From NCBI GenBank assembly GCA_959347315.1, contig OY365818.1, positions 1,934,741 through 1,998,740 on the forward strand: 64,000 nt of DNA, in the 5' to 3' direction. The translations under genes were made by a program, and so were the position numbers. The DNA is from Bimastos eiseni (taxonomy: Eukaryota; Annelida; Clitellata; Crassiclitellata; Lumbricidae). Below the pieces are notes generated by a model. It searched no databases. It had not been told where the DNA came from and saw only the letters and a list, made by a program, of their open reading frames with translations. Positions 25,001 through 31,712 of this stretch are shown here, one piece after another. Each line of letters begins with the position of its first letter. Position 1 is the first letter of the stretch.

Positions 25001-25483
25001 AGGGTCGAACCTACACTCTCCGCGTTTCATACATGCACACATACATACTTACATGCCTATATGCATACATGCAACATTGCATAATTATATACATGCATAC
25101 ATACTTTAATTATATAATGGGATGGTGGGGTAATGTCTGGGGGGTAATGTCTGGGGTTAATGTCCTAGACCAGGCTCACGCACAACCAACGCATTCCAGT
25201 CGACAGCTGACAGATGGCATGGATGTTCAGAGTCTATGGGCCAAGTTGGATGTAAATGATGAATGAGGATGATTATGGTCAGCACCAGTCACCGGTTTAC
25301 AGTTGAATTACACTCGAAAATTACAGGTTCGCGAGTTCTAAGAGCAACAAGATCTACCTTCACACTGACATTCGAGTGATCTTCGCGAGGGACAAGTTCG
25401 AGTTGGACTCGCGAGTCGCAAACTACGAACTGCGCTCGTTCACCGAGGGACCGGAGAACCCTAGGTTCTCGCCTCGAAGATGA
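4210..25483 (+). CDS. atos: Atos homologue (FAM214/atossa), full gene span
   Basis: Thirteen coding exons (4210-4225, 15894-16078, 16462-16658, 17588-17713, 18271-19894, 20347-20433, 20911-20984, 21059-21100, 22259-22376, 23097-23255, 23948-24016, 24290-24468, 25327-25483) join in phase at GT-AG introns to about 1010 residues; human FAM214A is about 1076. Family hallmarks occur in order: MKPD start, SVKGR and HCPPA (about 40-52), RIPMCIEVLLLPDC (about 84-97), SYLHFSQLSAWL, a long disordered middle (176-716), HATTGLPLQSSP, LLGNFEESL to CPQHITLPV (DUF4210, about 818-876), GTIQVTLFNPNTTVVKMFVV, and RYLIHLRF to FSPRR (chromosome-segregation-like domain, C-terminus). Drosophila atossa is a nuclear factor needed for macrophage invasion, acting through metabolic gene expression. 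An in-frame stop (TAA, 4198-4200) precedes the ATG. No clear polyadenylation signal lies close after the stop. Confidence 0.93.
5045..5214 (+). repeat. (TCC/TTC)n polypyrimidine tract
   Basis: About 170 bp of almost pure C/T on the + strand. The Ser-rich, Leu/Phe-rich and Lys/Arg-rich frames over it are composition artefacts. Mirror-like blocks could form triplex DNA. Confidence 0.9.
6040..6630 (+). repeat. Degenerate GATCATG-rich repeat
   Basis: Imperfect units of about 18-24 bp such as TATGAGGATGATCGTGATCA recur for roughly 600 bp, giving dozens of GATC and TGATCA sites. Open frames rich in Met, Ile and Val on both strands are artefacts. Confidence 0.85.
7318..7740 (+). repeat. AT-rich minisatellite, TATTAAAAGTATTGGGT type
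   Basis: About fifteen diverged copies of a roughly 22-28-bp unit containing ATATATTAAAAGTATTGGGT. Confidence 0.85.
7974..8335 (+). mobile_element. SINE family B, tandem pair
   Basis: A 3'-truncated copy (about 7974-8088) runs straight into a nearly complete copy (about 8089-8335). Both begin near GCGCAGAGCTGAGGAAC (A-box-like). The second carries GAGTTCCATACCC, a diverged B-box, then the body and the CATACTGCGGTTTGTCGG end. Confidence 0.8.
9026..9556 (+). repeat. (GT)n / (GTAT)n / (GTGTGA)n microsatellites
   Basis: Two blocks: 9026-9150 mixes GT with GTAT, and 9369-9556 is mostly pure GT with interspersed GA. About 200 bp of non-repeat DNA separates them. Confidence 0.93.
9994..10055. repeat. 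Near-perfect palindrome of TA and CA/GT
   Basis: ATATATTTACACACACAC is mirrored as GTGTGTGTGTAAATATAT around a TA core. It can extrude as a cruciform. Similar TA and CA blocks follow at 10120-10180. Confidence 0.85.
10776..10990 (+). mobile_element. SINE family D (tRNA-derived)
   Basis: A tRNA-like head with B-box GGTTTGAACCCACC (about 10832) follows a diverged A-box. The body contains CACCTCACTCATCTCATC and AAGCCAATGGACCTGCCTTC. A second copy with the same order is at 15186-15430. Confidence 0.8.
12001..12070 (+). repeat. (CT)n microsatellite
   Basis: Imperfect CT/TCTG tract of about 70 bp. Confidence 0.85.
12240..12800 (+). repeat. (GGAT/GAAT)n degenerate microsatellite
   Basis: About 560 bp dominated by ATGGATGGATGAATGAATG-type tetranucleotides with many substitutions. 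Confidence 0.88.
12866..13196 (+). repeat. Purine-rich (GA/GGA)n tract
   Basis: About 330 bp almost entirely of A and G on the + strand. Long reverse-strand Pro/Ser/Leu frames are artefacts. Confidence 0.88.
13425..13600 (+). repeat. TTTCTGGGTCCCTC minisatellite
   Basis: Diverged units of about 12-16 bp built from CTTTCTGGGTCCCTC and TTGGTCC. It makes repetitive frames on both strands that are not genes. Confidence 0.75.
14327..14416. other. 90-nt hairpin, pre-miRNA-like shape
   Basis: Perfect 21-bp outer arms (GTCTTTACGATTCCCACTCTT at 14327-14347; its complement at 14396-14416), a 7x7 imperfect internal region, perfect 9-bp inner arms (GATATCATT / AATGATATC) and a loop of about 16 nt. It could be a small-RNA precursor, a tiny foldback element or a template-switch product. 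No expression evidence is available. Confidence 0.6.
14690..14790 (+). repeat. Family A dispersed repeat
   Basis: Good copy: GTTTAACGACACTGTGTGG, GTCGCCCTCCTCTTTTATCC, GGGACTGGCACTGGCAGAG. Confidence 0.85.
15186..15430 (+). mobile_element. SINE family D (tRNA-derived)
   Basis: A-box-like TTGGTGTAGCGGT and B-box AGGTTTGAATTTACC head, then the same body as 10776-10990. It ends in CATTATCATCACCATTATG before an AT microsatellite. Confidence 0.82.
15482..15531. repeat. (AT)n microsatellite
   Basis: Interrupted AT dinucleotides, about 50 bp. Confidence 0.85.
15775..15862 (-). repeat. Family A dispersed repeat
   Basis: Reverse copy (GTGCCAGTCCCAAGCTTGG, GGAGGGCGACGC, CACAGTGTCGTTGAACTG) ending about 30 bp before the atos exon 2 acceptor. 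Confidence 0.85.
15894..16078 (+). CDS. atos: atos coding exon 2
   Basis: Acceptor CCACTCACAG, donor GTAAGC. It encodes residues about 6-67, including SEFFVELGMLILESRLPTPS, VKGR and the HCPPA motif of the conserved N-terminus. A family A repeat ends about 30 bp before the acceptor. Confidence 0.92.
16190..16430 (+). repeat. Degenerate GAATACTGACCTAT repeat, atos intron 2
   Basis: Imperfect units of about 50-60 bp containing ACTTTGAGTACT and ATACTGACCTAT fill most of the intron between exons 2 and 3. Confidence 0.7.
16462..16658 (+). CDS. atos: atos coding exon 3
   Basis: Acceptor GCTCGTAG, donor GTAAGT. It encodes residues 68-132: a basic helix ending QALWRNRIPMCIEVLLLPDC, then a variable loop, then LLEQWTIQFVVRK, all matching the Atos N-terminal conserved block. 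It ends after two bases of a Lys codon. Confidence 0.92.
16664..16926 (+). repeat. (TTTACRTTACC)n minisatellite, atos intron 3
   Basis: About 20 units of 9-12 bp drifting from TTTACATTACC through TTTACATCACG to TTTACATTCACG. It begins 5 bp after the donor GTAAGT. Confidence 0.9.
16931..17265 (+). mobile_element. SINE family B, partial plus full copy
   Basis: A truncated copy (about 16931-17000, GACAAGTCCTTCTTTCTCTA onward) is followed by a nearly full copy (about 17001-17265) with GAGCAGAGCTGAGCAAC, GAGTTCCATGCCC and the GCCCACAGTTAAATTCGAC body. It has the same truncated-then-full arrangement as at 7974-8335. Confidence 0.8.
17588..17713 (+). CDS. atos: atos coding exon 4
   Basis: Acceptor ACTCGTAG, donor GTATTA. 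It encodes PMESCISSKALFQAMRSYLH and FSQLSAWLNLTHGNEPRHVGY, residues about 134-174, the most conserved stretch of the N-terminal domain. It ends in phase 2. Confidence 0.93.
17927..18110 (+). repeat. (TTGA)n tetranucleotide tract, atos intron 4
   Basis: Imperfect GATTGATT and TTGATTTG units. A similar tract lies at 20660-20890 in the intron between exons 6 and 7. Confidence 0.88.
18271..19894 (+). CDS. atos: atos coding exon 5 (large, disordered)
   Basis: Acceptor TACACTGCAG; donor GTGGGA after VANE. It encodes residues 175-716 in one exon. The content is Ser-, Pro- and charge-rich and GC-rich, with no folded domain, as in other Atos proteins, where this stretch is poorly conserved and carries acidic transactivation-like patches. 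The open frame runs on to 20011, but the phase-0 donor at 19895 fits the next exon exactly. The opposite-strand frames are shadows. Confidence 0.9.
20347..20433 (+). CDS. atos: atos coding exon 6
   Basis: Acceptor AACTGATCAG, donor GTAAGT, phase 0 at both ends. It encodes residues 717-745, ending MVFHATTGLPLQSSP, which matches the FHPQTGLPL-SSP block of vertebrate FAM214. Confidence 0.9.
20911..20984 (+). CDS. atos: atos coding exon 7
   Basis: Acceptor CGATTTTAG, donor GTACGT. It encodes VPAKKISSGSFDYDSTLNSV and RAIK, aligning with the basic then SGxFDxD block before DUF4210. It ends in phase 2. Confidence 0.88.
21059..21100 (+). CDS. atos: atos coding exon 8 (42 nt)
   Basis: Long T tract then CAG acceptor, donor GTAAAG. 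It encodes AGTGEGFRESHSS with split codons at both ends. It is supported mainly by phase continuity (2 in, 2 out) and good splice sites, because this linker is not conserved. Confidence 0.72.
21185..21440 (+). mobile_element. LINE 3' fragment with GCGCTTTATAAAT tail
   Basis: One frame reads LLWNSLPAVTRASILSSSTT, then VSARTLKTFLS. The WNSLP to LKTFL pattern is typical of the reverse-transcriptase ORF end of CR1/L2-like non-LTR elements. A short 3' UTR ends GAGGCGCTTTATAAATCC followed by TAGAATAGAATAG. It is a dead 5'-truncated copy in the intron after exon 8. Confidence 0.6.
22054..22201 (+). mobile_element. SINE family B, 5'-truncated
   Basis: Begins at CCTAACGTGATGAGCGCC and continues with GCCGACAGTTGAATTCGAG and the 3' block, about 60 bp upstream of the exon 9 acceptor. 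Confidence 0.78.
22259..22376 (+). CDS. atos: atos coding exon 9
   Basis: Acceptor TTTCCTTCCAG, donor GTAGTT. It encodes SLSCINLDAQSDSPDLERIR through STNCLLGNFE. The LLGNFE end is the start of DUF4210. Confidence 0.92.
22560..22850 (+). repeat. Degenerate AATTAATAATTCACCT repeat, atos intron 9
   Basis: About 14 diverged units of roughly 18-22 bp. Confidence 0.75.
23097..23255 (+). CDS. atos: atos coding exon 10 (DUF4210 core)
   Basis: Acceptor TCTGAACCAG, donor GTGAAC. It encodes ESLINGRIEPSGVVSGFTVD, IGASGSFCPQHITLPVTAFF and SDDNAPSPYL, residues 824-876. This is the DUF4210 signature, nearly residue for residue as in vertebrates. Confidence 0.95.
23948..24016 (+). CDS. atos: atos coding exon 11
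   Basis: Acceptor TTTTCTTCAG, donor GTAAGT. It encodes GHINLEGYSKRGYHIPKQGT plus IQV, residues 877-899, continuing the conserved C-terminal half. Confidence 0.95.
24290..24468 (+). CDS. atos: atos coding exon 12
   Basis: Acceptor CAACTGTTTCAG, donor GTTAGC (non-consensus after GT). It encodes TLFNPNTTVVKMFVVKYDMS, HQTVLRQRTLYMPVKG and YLRYLIHLR, residues 900-958. It ends in phase 2. Confidence 0.95.
24531..24745 (-). mobile_element. SINE family B, reverse copy
   Basis: Complement of the family: GAGTAGTCGAATT-type 3' body, GCAAGGCGCCCCTTACG, CCTAGCAAAAGAAGGACTGG and GCGCCCCAGTGTATTATCC, reaching close to the tRNA-like head. Confidence 0.78.
24890..25020 (-). mobile_element. SINE family C, partial reverse copy
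   Basis: Complement of the tRNA(Ser/Leu)-like family seen at 33420 and 39313: CGAGGGTCGAACCTACACTC (B-box side), CTTGCTCAAGGTCCCTACA, and TCAGAAGTGCATACACACGC. Confidence 0.78.
25327..25483 (+). CDS. atos: atos terminal coding exon 13
   Basis: Acceptor AAAATTACAG. It encodes FASSKSNKIYLHTDIRVIFA through NYELRSFTEGPENPRFSPRR and stop TGA (25481-25483). The FSPR ending is the invariant Atos C-terminus. Confidence 0.95.
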
Positions 25484-25720
25484 ACCTTCCGGGAGGCATA
25501 GGAAATTATTTCTTTCATTGTACATATGAGCCTCTTTTTTTGTTTATTGGCTGGTTTTAAAGTCTGCTTGGGTACTTACCGAACAAATCATGGGTGCTTG
25601 TTGGAGGTACCATTTCTTGGGTAATGTGCGTTGCTGACAATCTACTGTATACTGTTTGGTAGTTTACATTACAGATTGTTGCATTATTGCTTGATATTTC
25701 TACCTTTGAGCACTTGGCAG

Positions 25721-26107
25721 TAGGGTTGCCAACCGTCCAGGAATGGCCTGGACAGTCCCGGAAGCGACCCAGGTCGTCTTGTGTCCCGGGCATGCTCATT
25801 TTGTCCTGGAATCCAGGATTAGGAAAGTAATTACAAAAGAATATGCGATTCAATGACATTATCCAAATCCAAGCAATATGAGCAATTCTGTAACATAACA
25901 TCCTAATATTCTAACTGTCCATAATCATAATTTTACCATAAGTTTGTCGACTAATCGAATTTCGATTAAGGAATCAAAAGTCTTGAACAACATTCGAAAT
26001 TCCTAAGTCTACTGGATCGAATGCTGAAAACTTTGCAGGTGTGTCATTCATCATAGCAGGAACTGAGAAATGTCCCAAGATGGGTTTGTTCAGAGTTAGC
26101 AACCCTA
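25721..26107. mobile_element. Candidate non-autonomous hAT-like element
   Basis: Terminal inverted repeats TAGGGTTGCCAAC (25721) and GTTAGCAACCCTA (ends 26107) match at 12 of 13 positions. Flanking 8-bp sequences CTTGGCAG and TTTGGCAA match at 6 of 8 positions. The 387-bp body has no long frame. It lies in the convergent gap after atos. Confidence 0.6.
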
Positions 26108-26748
26108 TTTGGCAAGTACTGAAGAATTAATACAAGTATTGATAATAGAAGTACTCAGATACTAGTACAACGAGCAGTCCAAGTGTAGTTCCTGTGTAGG
26201 TCTGAGAGTCATCTTGCTCGGTACTTGCACTACCGAGAGGCAGTACCGACTGACGCGCTACTGAGTACTCACTCTTGTGTGGTACTTGTTTGGTACTGAT
26301 AATCATGTTGCTGGATTGATGTACGTACTGCAGTTAGGTTTTTGCTAATCCAGTCATAAAGTGGATTATGTTAATGTAGAAAGTGCTTCAAAGTTTTCTT
26401 GTCATTATGTAGAATAGATATTAGCTTGAAGAAAACTTGTGATTGGGTGAAAACTCTGTTGGTCTTTTTTTGAGTTTTCCTTCTTGTCTAAGTTGCTTGC
26501 TTCTGTTGCATATTTTTTGTCAGAGGTGTCCGATATATTTCTTAAGATTGCATAATTGAGAATATATCTCCTTCAGGTTTGAATGAATCCGTCACAAAGG
26601 AGTGGTCAGCCACGCTGATCCTTCTTCTCCACTTTACTCTGTTGCGAGTGTCTTCATTTATCTATCTTAGAATCTTCATGCCCCTTTATATCATATCTTC
26701 CCATCTCTTCTTCTGTCGTCCCCGACTGCGTCATCCGTTGACATCGAC

Positions 26749-26848
26749 TTTCATAATTTTTTTATCCACTTTCATAATTTTTTTATCCACTTTCATAATT
26801 TTTTTATCCACTTTCATAATTTTTTTATCCACTTTCATAATTATTTTA
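26749..26848 (+). repeat. 21-bp tandem repeat, about 4.5 copies
   Basis: Exact copies of a unit beginning TTTCATAATTTTTTTATCC. The uniformity implies recent amplification. Confidence 0.92.
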
Positions 26849-27300
26849 ATGCAGCTTTCGTCCTCTCTTCAGTAATAAAACAAAATAAAATAAAATTGAA
26901 ATAAAAAATAACAGCATAAAAGGTCCAATTTGTCATTTTTAAGGCTTTATGACTATTCTCTGATGTTTGTAATTGACAATGCTTATCAGAACCACATTCT
27001 CAAAGACTAGTCAAAGCCTCATTCAACTGTTTGTGCGACCCCCTCTAAGATCCCTACCCCATTTTCCTCATGCACCTTCGGCACTCTGACCCTCCACTTG
27101 CTGATACTGGCCCACCATCACAGAAACGTTTGACACCCCTGCTCTGCATTATTAACAGGTTCACATTTGTTGTGCATGGTGGACGGTATGCAGTCTATCT
27201 GCGCCTAGCCGAAAAAAATCATAAACGTCGCACGTCTCCTTTCTTATCCAGGCAATGATTAGAAACTCTCAAGATATAATTTTGGCCTTATTAGTTTCGG

Positions 27301-27306
27301 TTTATT
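27301..27306 (-). terminator. Possible polyadenylation signal of CABIT gene
   Basis: AATAAA on the - strand, about 330 nt after the stop codon. It is the nearest canonical hexamer I noticed. No downstream GU-rich element is obvious. Confidence 0.25.
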
Positions 27307-27486
27307 CGCCAGGTGGCAGCACAGCTTTGCGTCGAGGGTTTTTTTGATAGAACCCTGTTGTCTGCTGTTTAAATATCTTTGTAACTGGTCTCCGGAATAA
27401 GCATCGCAAAGTTCACACTTTCGTAACGTGCACGAATTAGCAACCAACACAAACAGTTCAATTTAAACTTATTTTTTTAATTATTA

Positions 27487-27570
27487 TCATTACAGCAATT
27501 TTATATAGCGCCACTTCAACATTTCCTACATAGTAAGTCGTAGCTCAAATCCACTTAAACTTTGAAGAAG
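27487..27570 (-). mobile_element. LINE/SINE 3' tail fragment
   Basis: TTTTATATAGCGCCACTTC is the reverse of the common 3' end (GGCGCTATATAAA). The fragment is too short to assign to one element. Confidence 0.5.
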
Positions 27571-27633
27571 TGTCTTTTTTCTAGTCACAGCGTATGATTG
27601 TGTAGCACCAGTTTTTGAATCCTTTTGCGGCGG

Positions 27634-30174
27634 TTAATATGACATTAGTGGACCGTTCGCTGTTGCAGCGATGCTTAACTGACGCAGGCGAGGACTGGAG
27701 GGTGACCGTGGCAGTCCCGAGGGTGTCAAGGAAACCCCTTCTCCATTTTCTTGTGGATCGTTCTTCCTCCATAGGTCACGTGGACTCTTTTCGTCGTCGT
27801 CTTCGTCGTCCAGACTGGAGGAACTGAGATCGAAGGTCCCGCTCGTTTTGGTCCCAATGCGACGAAGAGTTCTAGCGAGAGTTCGCGATACTGTTCCTAT
27901 CAGTAATTTAGCGGGCGATCTGCTGCTGGCGACGGCAACGCCGTATTCGCTAGGTGGCGATAGGTGTTGCGTTATGTGTTTAGTTACGCCGCATTCGCTA
28001 GGTGACGCTAGATGTTCGTTGGATGATTGTTGGTTGATGTTGCGTTGGATGGAGGACATTAGAAGAGCGGAAAGGATTCTTGCGTCCTCTGGCGGGGGAG
28101 ATTGACGATGTTCGATGTCCTGTGACTTTGTCAGGTTGGAAAGAGAGGCGACACGCTTCGGTGGTAACGGAGGAGCAGGAAACTGAGGCAGTCGACCGTG
28201 AAGTTGTTTCGTCTGGAGCGGGTCTGCGTGTGCCGTTCCGGCGTAGGACCTGGGTCGAAGGAGTGGCGGTCGCGAGGGATTGACAGCAGTCACGGCGGCC
28301 CCAAAGCTGCGCTTCGAGACGTCTCTATGGAGGAGGACTTCTCCATCGCTGGTGAGGTCTGCCATTGAACCCCCGATGGGTCGTTTCACGATAACTGGAT
28401 CGCTTGGAGGAGGATGAAAGCAGGAAAGGAGACGAGCGTTGGGACTCATCTTCTGAAAAGAAGTCATTGAAGACTGGACATACCTCTCGTCCCCTTTTAT
28501 CGCACGCACCTCTTCGCTGTCCGATACGTCAGGGGTGCCTGTCTTCATGGTTGCGCGGACGGCAGCACATGTTACGCCGCGTCTTGTGGTGGGGAAGGGA
28601 TTCTTCTCGTAGAAGTGTTTCTCCTGGATAGCTCTTCCTCTCGTCACTCCTTCACCGAGTTTCGGAAGACATCTCGGCATCGGTTTGACGCGCATCGTTG
28701 GCATGAGTCGGTTACGACTGACCGACCAACCGATAGGGGTCACTGCGGTTGGCGTCATGGCCTTATGGTACGGTCCACTGCCACTTGCTTGGTGACGAGG
28801 AGCGAGGACATCGCGCTTCGGTTGGCAATTGGTTTCATCGGTTGAGTACTGGCGCTGCTGGAGTTTCCAGTTTGTGGCTTGGAAGGCCGATCGTTTGGGT
28901 GGAAAGGGTGTCCGGGTTGCCCTGGAGCAGTGGAAGAAAGCGGACGTCGTGTCGAACCTATTGGTGACTCGAAGAGTGGCATCCGGTGATCGGGGTGGTG
29001 GGCAACGAACCGATGCGTACAGGTCTTCGATCTCTCGAAACAACCGCTCTTCTTCGGGCGTGTGGAACAGACCAACCCTCGGGTCTTCGTCGTCGTCGTT
29101 CTCTCCCTCTGAGAGGTCCATCCTGACCAGGGTAACGACGTTCTTGGACTTCATCTCCAGGCCCTCCATCAACCAGTGCCCATCGTGGAGCGCCTCCGGT
29201 CGAATGGTGTCCGCTCGTGTGGCCGCAAGACACTGGCACCGCTTCCGCAGAAAGCTGAACAGTTCGTCGTTCGTCACTCGCCACTCTTCCGTGACCGGTC
29301 TGGCCATGAGATCTCGCTGCCTCGTCGGAACCGGGACGAGCTCCCAGCAGCCGAGGTCGCTCTGGTTGCTCACGTCGAGCGATAGGACGTTGGCGACTTC
29401 TTCGTTGTGGACACCCAACAGTCTGAAGACCGCGGCAGGTTGGCCCCCACTGTCCTCAGCTGAGAAGAGGCCACCACCATGGAGGAGGCGAACTGTAATC
29501 GGCAGACGAAACTTCTCTAGAAGGGATCGGACGTCGTGAGCCCCGGCGATGCTCGACCTTGAAGCGACGTGGCTAAACAGTCCCCTAGCGTCAAGTCCCA
29601 GATAGACGTCCTCCCCTCTGTGGTCGATGCACCATAACACCTCCCTGTTATCATCTGTCAACAGCGTCTCCTGCGGCCGAATCACCCATCCCTTTCTCAC
29701 AGGGTGCGGTACGAATTTCCCATCCTCAGTTCTTCTGAGCCCGTTGATCGTCTCCCGGACAAGGACAGAGGTGTCGCGAGCCATGCGGTACAGCTCGACG
29801 ACGGAGACGATGGGCCTGGTACAGCGCCCATCCTGGGAGAGCACCTCGAACCATCCGGTGTACTCCAAGGGTATCAGGAACCGCCGACGCTTTGCGTTGC
29901 GTATTCGTCGCCGTATACCCTCTCCGAAATGTGCCTCCTCTGCTACGGCGTTGGTAGCCTTCTCCACGGAATGTACGTAGACTTCCTGCCACCGCGGTGC
30001 ACCAGCTGACCGACCCATCCGCCTGGAAGGGGTGTCGGTGACGGAGGATCTGAAAATGGTTGCGAAGCAGGGGACCGGGTTCGTTCTCACGTAGTCCTCG
30101 AGGCTGACGGATGGGAAGTCGAGGTCGGTGGAGTCGAGAAGATTCTCGGATGTACAACGTCGACGACGATGCAT
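27634..30174 (-). CDS. CABIT-domain protein, single large exon
   Basis: 846 codons from ATG (30174) to TAA (27634). Residues about 23-290 look like a CABIT domain: VSLEDYVRTNPVPCFATIFR at the N-terminus and FLIPLEYTGWFEV (99-111) matching the family core LP-hydrophobic-x3-G-x-F, followed by SVVELYRMARDTSVLVRETI and LPITVRLLHGGGLF. CABIT domains occur in THEMIS, GAREM and, from memory, Drosophila Serrano, all signalling adaptors. The remainder (about 350-846) is Pro-, Ser- and Arg-rich and disordered with an acidic patch (EGENDDDEDP), and LPQFPAPPLPPKR resembles an SH3 ligand. Base composition is GC-rich against AT-rich flanks. The frame stays open 14 codons upstream of this ATG to a CCCACAG acceptor-like site (about 30217), so an upstream coding exon is possible. 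Orthology is not settled. Confidence 0.85.
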   Translation of the reverse strand: MHRRRRCTSENLLDSTDLDFPSVSLEDYVRTNPVPCFATIFRSSVTDTPSRRMGRSAGAPRWQEVYVHSVEKATNAVAEEAHFGEGIRRRIRNAKRRRFLIPLEYTGWFEVLSQDGRCTRPIVSVVELYRMARDTSVLVRETINGLRRTEDGKFVPHPVRKGWVIRPQETLLTDDNREVLWCIDHRGEDVYLGLDARGLFSHVASRSSIAGAHDVRSLLEKFRLPITVRLLHGGGLFSAEDSGGQPAAVFRLLGVHNEEVANVLSLDVSNQSDLGCWELVPVPTRQRDLMARPVTEEWRVTNDELFSFLRKRCQCLAATRADTIRPEALHDGHWLMEGLEMKSKNVVTLVRMDLSEGENDDDEDPRVGLFHTPEEERLFREIEDLYASVRCPPPRSPDATLRVTNRFDTTSAFFHCSRATRTPFPPKRSAFQATNWKLQQRQYSTDETNCQPKRDVLAPRHQASGSGPYHKAMTPTAVTPIGWSVSRNRLMPTMRVKPMPRCLPKLGEGVTRGRAIQEKHFYEKNPFPTTRRGVTCAAVRATMKTGTPDVSDSEEVRAIKGDERYVQSSMTSFQKMSPNARLLSCFHPPPSDPVIVKRPIGGSMADLTSDGEVLLHRDVSKRSFGAAVTAVNPSRPPLLRPRSYAGTAHADPLQTKQLHGRLPQFPAPPLPPKRVASLSNLTKSQDIEHRQSPPPEDARILSALLMSSIQRNINQQSSNEHLASPSECGVTKHITQHLSPPSEYGVAVASSRSPAKLLIGTVSRTLARTLRRIGTKTSGTFDLSSSSLDDEDDDEKSPRDLWRKNDPQENGEGVSLTPSGLPRSPSSPRLRQLSIAATANGPLMSY

Positions 30175-31391
30175 ATCGTTCGTTCTCTTTGGACCTAGCA
30201 GGCCCTGGTTCTCTATCTGTGGGATGGACCCTCTTATTTTATATTTTTATTTATTAATATTTTTCGCAAATAAAACGCAATAGTCTTCCGTACCTGAAGT
30301 GACAAAATATTTTGTAATTCCGTGGAACTGCGAGTTTTGCAACGCACACGCTAGAGCGTTACAACCGAACTTAATAATGCGGAATATATTCCGAAAATCT
30401 GATCATAACACAATCCTTGTTTCCTTCGTCGATTCCGCTTTGGCTGACGGTTCCTTGGGTGTCAGTAAACCAACTGTAACAGATAGCGATCTTCTTGTTC
30501 TGTTCCGTACCAAAGTAACACCAGTAACACTTTCGTTTAGAGTACTTTCGGAGATCGCGTCATCTCTGCCTCGCGTCTAATTCGGTTTGGAGCTGTGCGC
30601 CAGTTTGATTCAGGACTAAATGGGCCCCTTTTGCTAATACATAACTGAATCCGTTTCAGTACACTGCTGTTGGGCCATATTTCGCTTAGGCAAAGAGAGG
30701 ACGTGCTCTGGTATTTCCTGATATTATTGGTGGGAGAAGGAGTATTTTTTCACGAACAGATGAGTATCACCTCTATCACCCAATGACGAGTTAGGCTACG
30801 CACAATGACGACATAAATTCGCACGTCTGCGGGCAGTTTCCATTTATAGCCTACGCAATAACGACAATGGTTTTACTGCAGCCCTACGACAACAGACCAA
30901 GGCCTGCCTATTCCACCCACACTAAACCCCGGCCTGTCTGTCACATACCCAGACCTACCTACAATATAGTAACAGACCTGCCTATTATCTATAAACTCAT
31001 TCGAGAGTCGGGACCTTGGCTCGTATTATTTTTCTAAACGCATATTCAACATATACCAACCGGGACGGAGAATAGGCCTACCACTTTGGCCCCATCCCCC
31101 TACGCAGTGAGGGAGGCGAACATCAACCTCAGCCCTTCCTGTGTTTGTATGATGACTAGAAATGAGTTTGGCTGGACAGAATCATATAACCGTGAACGCA
31201 ATCACGGTCGGTCAACGATGACTATTTGATAAAAATGATTCATGCTTATCCACGCGTGACGGGACCAGCTGAGCGCGTCGAGGCTTTTCCTTCCGCCGAT
31301 CCAAATGCCTGTGCATCCTCGGAGGCGAATATCTCTTATTCCATCCTCCCCAACTCTTCCTCCATCCATCTCCCGCTTACTTCGTTCCATC

Positions 31392-31591
31392 NNNNNNNNN
31401 NNNNNNNNNNNNNNNNNNNNNNNNNNNNNNNNNNNNNNNNNNNNNNNNNNNNNNNNNNNNNNNNNNNNNNNNNNNNNNNNNNNNNNNNNNNNNNNNNNNN
31501 NNNNNNNNNNNNNNNNNNNNNNNNNNNNNNNNNNNNNNNNNNNNNNNNNNNNNNNNNNNNNNNNNNNNNNNNNNNNNNNNNNNNNNNNNNN
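31392..31591. other. Assembly gap, 200 N
   Basis: Exactly 200 N. The round number suggests a placeholder, so the true length is unknown. Frames spanning it are meaningless. Confidence 0.99.
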
Positions 31592-31639
31592 CTGCTCATA
31601 AGTCGTGTGGTCAGATAAAAGACTTTGCATTCTTTCAAT

Positions 31640-31712
31640 TCAACTAGTTACTTCGACGCAGATTAGTGTCGCCCTCCTCCTTCACTTCAGCTTGGGACTG
31701 GCACCACTCAAC
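31640..31712 (+). repeat. Family A dispersed repeat, partial
   Basis: GTGTCGCCCTCCTCCTTCAC and CTTGGGACTGGCACC, just after the assembly gap. Confidence 0.75.

Larger units (their letters stand above)
25484..27633. other. Convergent intergenic region between atos and CABIT gene
   Basis: It should contain the 3' UTRs of both genes. Besides the hAT-like element it has a tandem repeat at 26749, an A-rich stretch with AATAAA (26874-26879) that could end a long atos transcript or be a retroposon tail, and a LINE tail at 27487. No other gene was seen. Confidence 0.55.

Noticed and set aside
27848..30009. Plus-strand frames up to 236 codons opposite the CABIT gene
   Set aside because: Shadow frames of a GC-rich gene; only the minus frame shows a CABIT core.
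31202..31638. Frames of about 100-142 codons across the N run
   Set aside because: They exist only because N was translated as an open codon.
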